A program made the translations under genes and the position numbers. A stretch of DNA of 22,495 nt, taken from positions 1 through 22,495 of the forward strand of contig DATFFT010000103.1 of NCBI GenBank assembly GCA_035249905.1, written 5' to 3'. Shown piece after piece: positions 16,027 to 22,495 of the stretch (positions are counted from its first letter, which is position 1; each line of letters opens with the position of its first letter). Below the pieces are notes generated by a model that saw only the letters and a program-made list of their open reading frames with translations, did no database searches and was not told where the DNA came from. Source of the DNA: JAOUEA01 sp035249905 (GTDB lineage: Bacteria > Actinomycetota > UBA4738 > HRBIN12).

Positions 16027-17442
16027 ATGTCCCACGTTCCCTCCGGTCGCGCGGCGTCGGGCCACGGCCGGCTCGCCCGGGCTGCGGTGGCGATCACCGC
16101 GACGCTGTCCCTCGCGATCGGTGTGGGCAGCGCGTACGGCTTCGTGGCCTACCGGCAAGCCGCGGACCCCGAGCGGACGATCGACCTGACCCCGGGCGAC
16201 ACGGACACCCGAGCCGGGGAGGACGAGCAGCGACCGACCGGACCGTGCATCGATGACGTCTGCAACTACCTGTTGCTCGGCAGCGACTCCCGCGCCGGCC
16301 TCAGCGCCGCTGAACGCGAGCAGTTCGGGACCGACCAGCAGATCGGAGGGGAGAATCGTGCCGACACCATCATGCTCGTGCACACCGACCCGGCACTCGA
16401 GAAGGCGATCATCCTCTCGTTCCCTCGCGACCTCGCCGTACAGATCCCGGGCCACGGGGAAGACAAGATCAACGCCTCGTTCGAGGGCGGGGTCGACGGC
16501 GGCGGACCGGCGCTCGTGGCCGCCACGGTTCACAAGCTCACGGGCCTGAAGATCAACCATGCGCTCTACGTCGATCTCGCGGGGTTCCAGGGCATCGTCG
16601 ACACGCTCGGGGGGGTGGAGATGTGCATCCCGGCGGAGAACGTGAACACGCCCGACGGGCGCATCGTCGACGAGCTCACGGCGCTGGACGTGAGGCCGGG
16701 ATGTCAGCGACTTCCGGGGGACCAGGCGTTGGCGTACGTGCGCACCCGGCACCTGCGATGCGACGCCGCGGCGCCGGACTTCTATCGCATCGCCCGCCAG
16801 CAGCAGTTCCTGCGATCGGTCATCAACGAGCTCCTGCAGCCCGGTCAGCTCGCGCGGCTTCCCGTGCTGGTCGAGCCACTCCTGCGGAACCTCGTGCCCG
16901 ACGAGGATCTGAACCCCGCCGATCTCGTGTTCCTGGTGGGGCAGCTCGAGGGCATCTCGACCGGCGCGGCGGAGTTCCGGACCGTGCCCTCCTATCCGGA
17001 CCCGGCCGACCTCGGCATCCTTCGCATGGACGGGTCGGCCGAGCGCATCTTCGCCGCGATCCGCGACGGCGATCCGCTGGGCGAGGTGGGCCGTGACCTC
17101 GTCTACACACCGCCGTCGGAAGCCAACGTGCCGGTGCTGGTCGTCGACCACTCATCGGGCGGCAAGGCCGTCGAGGTCCAGGAGACGCTCTCGCAGGCCG
17201 GGTTCGACATCTCGCCGGGTACATCGATCTTCACGGAATACGCGACGAAGGTGCCCGGCAGCGTGATCGCGCATTCGCCCGACGCCGACGCCGAGGCGCA
17301 GGTCGTCCAGAAGTACTTCCCGTCCTTGGAGCTGCGACAGGTCCAAGGGTTGCCCGACGACGTCGTGGTCTTCGTCGACGCGTCGTACGAGCCCGTCGAC
17401 GTGGGAGCCGGCGCCCCGCCCGAATGCCCGTCGCCGGTCTGA
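16027..17442 (+). CDS. LytR-CpsA-Psr (LCP) family cell-wall glycopolymer ligase with LytR_C domain
   Basis: A 471-residue membrane-anchored phosphotransferase that attaches polyprenyl-linked polysaccharides to peptidoglycan on the outer face of the membrane. A transmembrane helix lies at about residues 19-41. The LCP domain (about 80-290) has LLLGSDSR (82-89), RADTIMLVH (111-119), SFPRDL (131-136) and KINASF (147-152), with the conserved Arg and Asp residues for pyrophosphate binding. Later blocks are YVDLAGFQGIVDTLGGV and LPGDQALAYVRTRH. A LytR_C domain follows at about 368-460. The stop overlaps the rmlA start by one base (TGATG), so the ligase is translationally tied to dTDP-sugar synthesis. 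It probably exports or ligates a deoxysugar-containing polymer. Members of this family sometimes act as hydrolases instead. Confidence 0.92.
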   Translation: MSHVPSGRAASGHGRLARAAVAITATLSLAIGVGSAYGFVAYRQAADPERTIDLTPGDTDTRAGEDEQRPTGPCIDDVCNYLLLGSDSRAGLSAAEREQFGTDQQIGGENRADTIMLVHTDPALEKAIILSFPRDLAVQIPGHGEDKINASFEGGVDGGGPALVAATVHKLTGLKINHALYVDLAGFQGIVDTLGGVEMCIPAENVNTPDGRIVDELTALDVRPGCQRLPGDQALAYVRTRHLRCDAAAPDFYRIARQQQFLRSVINELLQPGQLARLPVLVEPLLRNLVPDEDLNPADLVFLVGQLEGISTGAAEFRTVPSYPDPADLGILRMDGSAERIFAAIRDGDPLGEVGRDLVYTPPSEANVPVLVVDHSSGGKAVEVQETLSQAGFDISPGTSIFTEYATKVPGSVIAHSPDADAEAQVVQKYFPSLELRQVQGLPDDVVVFVDASYEPVDVGAGAPPECPSPV

Positions 17443-18500
17443 TGCGTGCGCTCGTGCTCGCCGGGGGGGAAGGGTCGCGGCTGCGGCCGATCACCTCGAC
17501 GAACGCGAAGCAGCTGATCCCGGTCGCCGGCACGCCGATCCTCTTCCAGGCGATCGAGGCGATCGCACAGGCCGGCATCACCGAGATCGGGGTGGTGACC
17601 GGCGCGACGGGCGACGAGGTGCGTACGGCGGTCGGCGACGGTTCCCGATGGGGCCTCGACGTGACGTTCATCCCGCAGGAGGCGCCGCTCGGCATCGCGC
17701 ACGCCGTGATGACCGCCGAGGGGTTCCTCGGTGACGAGCCCTTCCTGCTGTACCTGGGCGACAACGTGTTGATGGGGGGCGTCTCCAGGTTCGTCGAGGA
17801 GTTCGAGCGCAGCGACGCCGACGCGCACATCCTGCTGGCCCGGGTTCCCGAGCCCGAGCAGTTCGGGGTGGCGGTGCTCGAGGGCGACCGCGTCGTGCGG
17901 CTGGTCGAGAAGCCCCGGGAGCCGTTGAGCGACCTCGCCCTGGTCGGCGTGTACCTGTTCCGCCGGTCGATCCTCGACGCGTGTCGCACGCTCGCGCCCT
18001 CCTGGCGCGGGGAGTACGAGATCACCGAGGCGATCCAGTGGCTGCTCGACTCCGGCCGTCAGGTGCGCGCCGAGATGGTGAGCGGCTACTGGAAGGACAC
18101 CGGCCGCCCCGAGGACCTGCTCGAAGCCAATCGGATGATGCTCGCCGCGACGGAACCCTCGATCGTGGGAGACGTCGACGATCCGACGACGGTCGAGGGC
18201 CCCGTCGTGGTCCGCGCCGGCGCGAAGGTCACCGGCAGCGTCCTTCGGGGTCCCGTGGTCATCGGCGAAGGCTCGTCGATCGAACGCTCCACGATCGGGC
18301 CCGACGTCTCGATCGGGACCGGATGCCGCGTCGAGGGCAGCCAGATCTCCGACTCGATCGTGATGGAGGACTGCACGATCGTCGACGTGCGAGGGCTCAC
18401 GGGCTCGATCCTCGGCCGCCGCGTCGAGGTGCGTCGCTCCGGGGAAACCGGCGCCCGTCGGCTGATCGTGGGCGACCAGAGCCGCATCGAACTCGACTGA
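17442..18500 (+). CDS. rmlA: Glucose-1-phosphate thymidylyltransferase, long form
   Basis: It makes dTDP-glucose from dTTP and glucose-1-phosphate, the first step of dTDP-deoxysugar synthesis. The protein has 352 residues. The nucleotidyltransferase core carries LVLAGGEGSRLRPIT (4-18), NAKQLIPVAGTPIL with Lys23, YLGDNVL (104-110), EKPREP, and YWKDTGRPEDLLEAN. After about residue 235 there are hexapeptide-type repeats (VEGPVVVRAGAKV, GPVVIGEGSSI, TIGPDVSIGTGC), so it is the long subfamily with a left-handed beta-helix tail, unlike the roughly 290-residue RmlA of enterobacteria. ATG 17442 is chosen because MRALVLAGGEGS is the family N-terminus and it overlaps the LCP stop. Long forms are common in secondary-metabolite and actinobacterial deoxysugar clusters. 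Confidence 0.93.
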   Translation: MRALVLAGGEGSRLRPITSTNAKQLIPVAGTPILFQAIEAIAQAGITEIGVVTGATGDEVRTAVGDGSRWGLDVTFIPQEAPLGIAHAVMTAEGFLGDEPFLLYLGDNVLMGGVSRFVEEFERSDADAHILLARVPEPEQFGVAVLEGDRVVRLVEKPREPLSDLALVGVYLFRRSILDACRTLAPSWRGEYEITEAIQWLLDSGRQVRAEMVSGYWKDTGRPEDLLEANRMMLAATEPSIVGDVDDPTTVEGPVVVRAGAKVTGSVLRGPVVIGEGSSIERSTIGPDVSIGTGCRVEGSQISDSIVMEDCTIVDVRGLTGSILGRRVEVRRSGETGARRLIVGDQSRIELD

Positions 18501-18514
18501 CCCCCCCTTTGGGA

Positions 18515-18520
18515 TAGGGT
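18515..18520 (+). promoter_or_regulatory. -10-like box before the glycosyltransferase gene
   Basis: TAGGGT lies 9 bp before ATG 18530 in the 29-bp gap after rmlA. This spacing would give a very short leader. It may be an internal promoter of the sugar operon. Confidence 0.4.
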
Positions 18521-18529
18521 TCGGGGTTC

Positions 18530-19687
18530 ATGCGAACGGTGATCGACGCGCGGCCGGCGCTCGACCCACGTCGCACGGGCGTGGGTCGGTACACCCAGCA
18601 GCTGATCCGACACCTGCCGCATGCCGATCCGAGGAACGCATACGTCGCGTGGTACCTGCACGCCAAGGGGCTCCTGCGTCCTCGGGAGTTCTTCTCGGGC
18701 GTTCACGCGTCGAACCTCAGCGAGAAGGCATCCCGGTTCCCCGCCCGTGTCTTCGGGCCGATGTCGTCGCGGCTGGGGGTACCGCGGATCGAGTGGTCGG
18801 TCGAGTTCGACGTGCTGCTCGCGACGAACTTCCTGCCGCCGGCGACCCGCAGCCCCGGGGTCGTGATGGTGGTGCACGACCTCGCGTACGAGCGGCTTCC
18901 GGAGACCGCGCCCCACATGGACGCCCGGTGGCGTCGGCAGTTCGACTCCTGGCTGCGCCGAGCGGCGGGGGTGCTCGTTCCGTCCCGTTCCACCAGGGCC
19001 GACCTGTTGGAGGCCCATCACGTCGACGAAGCCCGCGTGCACGTCACCCCGCTGGGCGTCGACATGGAGGCCTTCGCCCCGGCGCCGCCGGAGGCCGTCG
19101 ACGCCGCGCGCCGGAAGTACGGCATCGATCAGCCGTACGCGCTGTTCGTCGGTGGCATCGAGCCGCGGAAGAACCTGGAGGCGCTCGTGCGCGCGTTCGC
19201 GATCACCGAGCCGGGCACGCGACTCGTGATCGCCGGCGGCTCCGTGCGCTGGGATCCGAAGGCGGTCGATCGGCTCGATGCCCAGATCGCGCGGCTGCCT
19301 CCCGCCGCTCGCGGGCGCATCGTGCGAACGGGCTACGTCGGCGACCGAGAGAAGATCGCCCTCATGAGCGGCGCGACGATGCTCGTCTACCCATCGCTGT
19401 ACGAGGGGTTCGGCTTTCCGGTGTTGGAAGGGTTCGCCGCCGGGCTTCCCGTGCTGACCTCCGACGTCTCGTCGCTCCCCGAGGTCACCGGAGATGCCGC
19501 GTTCGCGGTGGACCCCCGCGACGAGCAGGCGATCGCGGCAGGTATCGCGCAGCTCTTCGACGACCCGGACCTGAGGGCGATGCTCTCGGCCGCGGGCGTC
19601 ACGCGAGCCGCCCGGTTCACGTGGGAGGCCACGGCGAGGTGCACGGCCGAGGCCCTGCACGCAGCCCACGAGATCGCGCACGGGTAG
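18530..19687 (+). CDS. GT4-family glycosyltransferase
   Basis: A 385-residue GT-B retaining glycosyltransferase that would transfer a sugar from a nucleotide donor to a lipid-linked or protein acceptor at the inner membrane face. The N-terminal domain starts VIDARPALDPRRTGVGRYTQQL, with the glycine-rich acceptor loop. The C-terminal donor-binding domain has YALFVGGIEPRKNLEALVRAF (204-223), the linker RTGYVGDREKIALMSGA, and the EX7E motif in YEGFGFPVLEGFAAG with Glu292 and Glu300. It then reads LPVLTSDVSSLPEVTGDAA. The EPRKN motif and context with rml genes suggest a mannosyl- or rhamnosyltransferase. The acceptor and donor are not determined. It has a short gap to rmlA and a 60-bp gap to rmlB. 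Confidence 0.9.
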   Translation: MRTVIDARPALDPRRTGVGRYTQQLIRHLPHADPRNAYVAWYLHAKGLLRPREFFSGVHASNLSEKASRFPARVFGPMSSRLGVPRIEWSVEFDVLLATNFLPPATRSPGVVMVVHDLAYERLPETAPHMDARWRRQFDSWLRRAAGVLVPSRSTRADLLEAHHVDEARVHVTPLGVDMEAFAPAPPEAVDAARRKYGIDQPYALFVGGIEPRKNLEALVRAFAITEPGTRLVIAGGSVRWDPKAVDRLDAQIARLPPAARGRIVRTGYVGDREKIALMSGATMLVYPSLYEGFGFPVLEGFAAGLPVLTSDVSSLPEVTGDAAFAVDPRDEQAIAAGIAQLFDDPDLRAMLSAAGVTRAARFTWEATARCTAEALHAAHEIAHG

Positions 19688-19690
19688 ACT
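19685..19690 (+). promoter_or_regulatory. -10-like box before rmlB
   Basis: TAGACT overlaps the glycosyltransferase stop codon. The predicted leader is about 50 nt, and AAGGA lies roughly 11 bp before the rmlB ATG. Confidence 0.4.
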
Positions 19691-19747
19691 CGGGCCGGCC
19701 TTCGAGACCGAGGCCGCAAGGATCAACTCCCAAGGACACCCACCCGC

Positions 19748-20749
19748 ATGGCCGATCCCCACGTGCTCGTCACCGGCGGCGCCGGATTCATCGGGTCGCA
19801 CATCGTCGATGCGCTGCTCGATCGCGGCGATCGGGTCACGGTGCTCGATCGCCTCTCCGCGGGGGGGAGCTACGCGAACATCGAGCACCACGACGGCGAC
19901 CCGCGCATGCGGTTCGTGCAGGGCGACGTCTGCGATCCGGCGATCGTCCGGTCGCTGGTCGGGCAGGCCGATGCGGTCGTGCATGCGGCCGCCGAGACCC
20001 ACGTCGACCGGAGCATCGATCAGCCGGGCGTGTTCACGTCGACCAACGTCCTCGGGACCGAGCACGTCCTCGAGGCCGTGCGGTTCCACGGCTCGCGCAT
20101 GCTGATGATCTCCACCGACGAGGTGTACGGGGCGGGTGATCCCGGGGGAGGCCGGTTCGACGAAGATGCACCGCTGCGGCCGCGCAGCCCGTATGCAGCC
20201 AGCAAGGCGGCCGCCGACATGCTGTGCAGCGCCGCGGTGTCCACGTACGGGGCGCAGGTGGTGGTGGTGCGCGGCACGAACGCGTTCGGCCCACGCCAGA
20301 TCGAGCGCGTGGTGCCGACCTTCGCGATCAACGCGCTTCGCGGCCTGCCCGTGCCGCTCTACGGCCGGGGCGAACAACGGCGCGAGTTCCTCTTCGTGCA
20401 GGACTGGGTCCGGGGGGCGCTCACGGCGCTCGATCGCGGCGTGTCGGGGGCCGTGTACAACATCGGTGAGGGCAACGAGCTTCCGAACGCCGAGCTCGCG
20501 AGGCGCATCTGCGAGCTCGCCGGCGCTCCTGCCGGCCTGATCGAGTTCGTCCCCGACCGGCCCGGGCACGACTTCCGCTACGGGGTGCGATCCGATCGCC
20601 TCGTCGCCCTCGGCTGGCGTCCCACGTGGACGTTCGACGTCGCCCTCGCTCACACGGTCGAGTGGTATCGAAGCCACCTCGACGACCTCGAGGCGGCGCA
20701 TGTCGTGCCCGTCGTGACGGCTCCGCGGGTCGCGGGAGAGCCGGCGTGA
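19748..20749 (+). CDS. rmlB: dTDP-glucose 4,6-dehydratase
   Basis: An extended short-chain dehydrogenase/reductase of 333 residues that converts dTDP-glucose to dTDP-4-keto-6-deoxyglucose using tightly bound NAD. The Rossmann motif is TGGAGFIGSH (9-18). The dehydratase signature is STDEVYG with Thr123, Asp124 and Glu125 (the acid/base pair), and YAASK contributes Tyr149 and Lys153. The family block AAETHVDRSI is also present. The Asp-Glu pair separates this from simple epimerases such as GalE. It has a conventional leader with AAGGA upstream of ATG. The stop overlaps the rmlD GTG (GTGA), so the two are coupled. Length matches RmlB. The 3,5-epimerase RmlC is not encoded in the visible sequence. 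Confidence 0.92.
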   Translation: MADPHVLVTGGAGFIGSHIVDALLDRGDRVTVLDRLSAGGSYANIEHHDGDPRMRFVQGDVCDPAIVRSLVGQADAVVHAAAETHVDRSIDQPGVFTSTNVLGTEHVLEAVRFHGSRMLMISTDEVYGAGDPGGGRFDEDAPLRPRSPYAASKAAADMLCSAAVSTYGAQVVVVRGTNAFGPRQIERVVPTFAINALRGLPVPLYGRGEQRREFLFVQDWVRGALTALDRGVSGAVYNIGEGNELPNAELARRICELAGAPAGLIEFVPDRPGHDFRYGVRSDRLVALGWRPTWTFDVALAHTVEWYRSHLDDLEAAHVVPVVTAPRVAGEPA

Positions 20750-21591
20750 GGCTCGCCGTCACCGGTGCCGCCGGCGACCTGGGGCGAGCGTTCATCTCGC
20801 GGCTGCCCTCTCACCACGAGGTGCACGCGTTCGGTCGCGAGGATCTCGACGTCGGCGACCACCACGCGGTGCGCCAGGAACTGGAGCCCCTGCGGGCCGA
20901 CGTCATCCTGAACTTCGCCGCGTTCACCAGGGTCGACGAGAACGAGTCCGACCAGGCGCGGGCGTTCCGCGACAACGCCCTCGGCCCCCAGCACCTCGCG
21001 CTCGCGGCGCGGGCGAGCGGCGCGGTGCTGCTGCACGTCTCGACCGACTACGTCTTCGACGGTGGGAAGCGTGCCCCGTACGACGAGACCGACGAGCCGG
21101 CCCCGCTCTCGGTCTATGGACGGGCGAAGCTCGCGGGGGAGCGGTTCGTGCGCGAGATCGCGCCGGCGTCGTTCGTCGTGCGCGTGGGCTACGTGTACGG
21201 CGGCGGGAACGACTATCTGAGTCGCACCGTGCGGCGGCTCTCCATCGGCGAGACGGTCGGTGGGCTCGCCGACCGGTGGGGGTCGCCGACGTTCGTCGGA
21301 CATCTCGCCGAGCGCATCCTGCCGTTGGTGTTGACCGGCCGGTACGGCCTGTATCACCTCGGCGGGCCGCAGCCGGCCTCGTGGTTCGAGGTGCTCTCGC
21401 GAGTGCACGAGCTCACGGGCTGGGCGGGGGCCGTCGAGCCGCAGCGGGCGGCCGAGCTCGGTCTTCCGGCGCCGAGACCCGTCAGCTCGGCGCTCACCAG
21501 CGTGTACACGCCCCATCTCGGCATCGACCCCATGCCTCCGCTCGAAGAGGGCCTGAAAGACTTCCTGGCCGGAACGCTCACCGGCCCCTGA
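20746..21591 (+). CDS. rmlD: dTDP-4-dehydrorhamnose reductase
   Basis: It reduces dTDP-4-keto-6-deoxyhexose to the final sugar, dTDP-L-rhamnose in the classical pathway. The protein has 281 residues, with RLAVTGAAGDLG (2-13) as the nucleotide-binding loop, VILNFAAFTRVDENE (53-67), STDYVFDG (99-106) and the catalytic Tyr124 and Lys128 in YGRAKLAGE. The reductase family match is clear. The GTG start at 20746 overlaps the rmlB stop by 4 bp. Without RmlC nearby the exact product could instead be another 6-deoxyhexose. An in-frame ATG at 20626 within rmlB was rejected because it adds an Arg-rich stretch with no family similarity. Confidence 0.88.
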   Translation: MRLAVTGAAGDLGRAFISRLPSHHEVHAFGREDLDVGDHHAVRQELEPLRADVILNFAAFTRVDENESDQARAFRDNALGPQHLALAARASGAVLLHVSTDYVFDGGKRAPYDETDEPAPLSVYGRAKLAGERFVREIAPASFVVRVGYVYGGGNDYLSRTVRRLSIGETVGGLADRWGSPTFVGHLAERILPLVLTGRYGLYHLGGPQPASWFEVLSRVHELTGWAGAVEPQRAAELGLPAPRPVSSALTSVYTPHLGIDPMPPLEEGLKDFLAGTLTGP

Positions 21592-21607
21592 CCCCTCGTC
21601 GCCGACG

Positions 21608-22144
21608 ATGAGCCGGATCCTGCGGTGCCCCACGGCCCAGCTCGGCGACCGCATCCCACGGCTCCGGGAGCTGTTCGAGGAGGCGTGGTCGGGCGACGAA
21701 GCGTTCGACGACGACGACTGGGAACATTCGATCGGAGGCACGCACTTCCTCTACGAGGTCGACGGTACGGTCCGGTCGCACGTCAGCGTAGTGGACCGGG
21801 TGCTCGAGGCCGACGGCCGGCCCCTGCAGACCGGCTACGTCGAGGCCGTCGCTACGTGGGAACGGGATCGGGGGCGTGGCTACGCGAGCGCGCTGATGCG
21901 CGAGGCGACCGCCATGATCGACGAGGACTACGAGCTCGGTGCGCTCGGCACCGAGCTCTTCGCCTTCTACGGTCGGCTCGGGTGGCAAGTGTGGCGAGGC
22001 CCGACGGGCGTCCGCACCGATCGTGGCGTGGTCCGGACCCCCGACGAGGATGGCTTCGTGATGTTCCGTCGTACCTCCGCCACGCCTGAGCTCGACGTCG
22101 CCGGCGCGCTCACCTGCGACTGGCGCGCGGGCGACGTCTGGTAG
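21608..22144 (+). CDS. aac(2')-I: Aminoglycoside 2'-N-acetyltransferase-like GNAT protein
   Basis: A 178-residue GNAT acetyltransferase that closely follows the pattern of the AAC(2')-I family (Mycobacterium Rv0262c, Providencia AAC(2')-Ia). Shared blocks are DWEHSIGGTH (37-46), TGYVEAVAT (75-83), acetyl-CoA loop RDRGRG (86-91), YELGALGTELFAFYGRLGW (108-126), WRGPTGVRT and RTPDEDG. The C-terminus CDWRAGDVW (170-178) is the most telling: in AAC(2') structures the final Asp and Trp carboxylate contact the aminoglycoside. Length equals the Providencia enzyme. It could acetylate an amino group of an antibiotic or a native amino sugar or polyamine. It starts 16 bp after rmlD, so it is probably the last gene of that operon. 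No Shine-Dalgarno sequence is evident. Confidence 0.88.
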   Translation: MSRILRCPTAQLGDRIPRLRELFEEAWSGDEAFDDDDWEHSIGGTHFLYEVDGTVRSHVSVVDRVLEADGRPLQTGYVEAVATWERDRGRGYASALMREATAMIDEDYELGALGTELFAFYGRLGWQVWRGPTGVRTDRGVVRTPDEDGFVMFRRTSATPELDVAGALTCDWRAGDVW

Positions 22145-22217
22145 ACGAGTGGCACGACGGGAGCAGTGGATCCGACGCCACGAACAGCAGACGCGCTGAT
22201 CGCCGACGGGCGGGTGC

Positions 22218-22223
22218 TAGCCT
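22218..22223 (+). promoter_or_regulatory. -10-like box before the last gene
   Basis: TAGCCT lies 8 bp before ATG 22232, following the same pattern as other genes here. GGGAG also lies just before the ATG, so leaderless or ordinary initiation is possible. Confidence 0.45.
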
Positions 22224-22231
22224 CGGGAGCC

Positions 22232-22495
22232 ATGGTGTCGAAGGATCCGCCGGCTCCGTCCGACGACGAGAGCGATCTCCTCCGCGAGATGTACTGGGCC
22301 CGGGACACGGCGGCCCGCGCGAGGATGGAAACGCCCGAGATCCGCGATCGCCTCCACGACTTCGCCGCGCAGATGCGCACGGACCAGGAAGTCGTGATCC
22401 CGATGGGCGAAGGCAATCTCGCGTCGCGGTCGAAGTGGCGCCGGCAGCTCAAACGCCGCATCTGGCGAGTGACCCGGCCCGCCACGTGGCGCTAC
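22232..22495 (+). CDS. Unidentified protein, N-terminal 88 residues (runs off the right edge)
   Basis: An open frame from ATG 22232 to the end of the window. The start is supported by an upstream TAGCCT box and by the regular spacing from the previous gene. The visible part begins with an acidic segment (SDDESDLLREMY), then a helical region with alternating charge, and ends with a basic stretch (SKWRRQLKRRIWRVTRPATW). This resembles the N-terminal helical extensions that precede methyltransferase or glycosyltransferase domains in polysaccharide loci, but I cannot assign a domain from 88 residues. No signal peptide is visible. Function is unknown. Confidence 0.6.
   Translation, partial: MVSKDPPAPSDDESDLLREMYWARDTAARARMETPEIRDRLHDFAAQMRTDQEVVIPMGEGNLASRSKWRRQLKRRIWRVTRPATWRY

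Noticed and set aside
15787..17151. An upstream extension of the sulfatase frame to 17151, across the LCP gene.
   Set aside because: The extension is antisense to the LCP coding sequence; a signal peptide begins at 15771 (or 15786).
3700..17560. Frequent CGATCG/GCGATCGC-like words, suggesting a HIP1-type repeat.
   Set aside because: They occur mostly in coding frames as GCG/ATC/G or CGATCG from Ile, Asp, Arg and Ala codons, so codon use and G+C content explain them.
18086..20701. An 871-codon minus-strand frame across rmlA, the glycosyltransferase and rmlB.
   Set aside because: It is antisense to three well-recognised genes and its His/Arg/Gly-rich translation is typical of GC-rich shadow frames. 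The same applies to the long frames at 1518-3494, 5804-7654 and 9182-11275.

Overview
The window reads as chromosomal DNA of a high-G+C bacterium, most likely a deep-branching and possibly uncultured member of the Actinomycetota. The evidence is the strong G/C preference at third codon positions, GTG starts, a DevR/DevS-type two-component pair, a sigma/RskA-type anti-sigma pair, an LCP cell-wall ligase, and many promoters whose -10 box (TANNNT) lies 6-9 bp before the start codon, implying leaderless mRNAs. The lineage is inferred from family content; there is no rRNA marker. I see no tRNA, rRNA, CRISPR array, insertion sequence or prophage gene.

Left block (1-4483, minus strand): one tightly packed operon reads nurA, herA, sbcD (mre11), sbcC (rad50). 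sbcC runs off the left edge. This is the DNA double-strand-break end-resection set best known from thermophilic archaea, where HerA-NurA works with Mre11-Rad50. A leaderless promoter lies directly before nurA.

Next (4552-8707): a lipoprotein gene (minus) diverges from an acyl-CoA thioesterase gene (plus), both with leaderless-type promoters. A complete aconitase of the AcnA type follows.

Signalling block (8744-12156): a DevR/NarL response regulator, a small SRPBCC-fold protein and a GAF-domain DevS-like histidine kinase lie on the minus strand. Divergent from the kinase is a gene for two CBS domains plus a BON domain. A near-identical 15-bp element occurs upstream of the SRPBCC gene and in the kinase/CBS intergenic region, and is a candidate response-regulator site.

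Regulatory and envelope block (12182-15771, minus strand): an RskA-like anti-sigma factor overlaps its ECF sigma factor gene by 4 bp. A protein with a degenerate receiver and a degenerate GGDEF domain follows, then an exported sulfatase.

Sugar and cell-wall block (16027-22144, plus strand): LCP ligase, rmlA (long form), a GT4 glycosyltransferase, rmlB and rmlD. These would make and attach a dTDP-deoxysugar, probably rhamnose, although rmlC is not in the window. Immediately after rmlD is an aminoglycoside 2'-N-acetyltransferase-like gene with the C-terminal motif CDWRAGDVW. A partial unidentified gene begins at 22232 and runs off the right edge.

The strongest candidates for unusual biology are the archaeal-style resection operon with its non-canonical HerA P-loop, the consistent leaderless promoter architecture, the candidate DevR-type sites, and the AAC(2')-like gene at the end of a rhamnose cluster.
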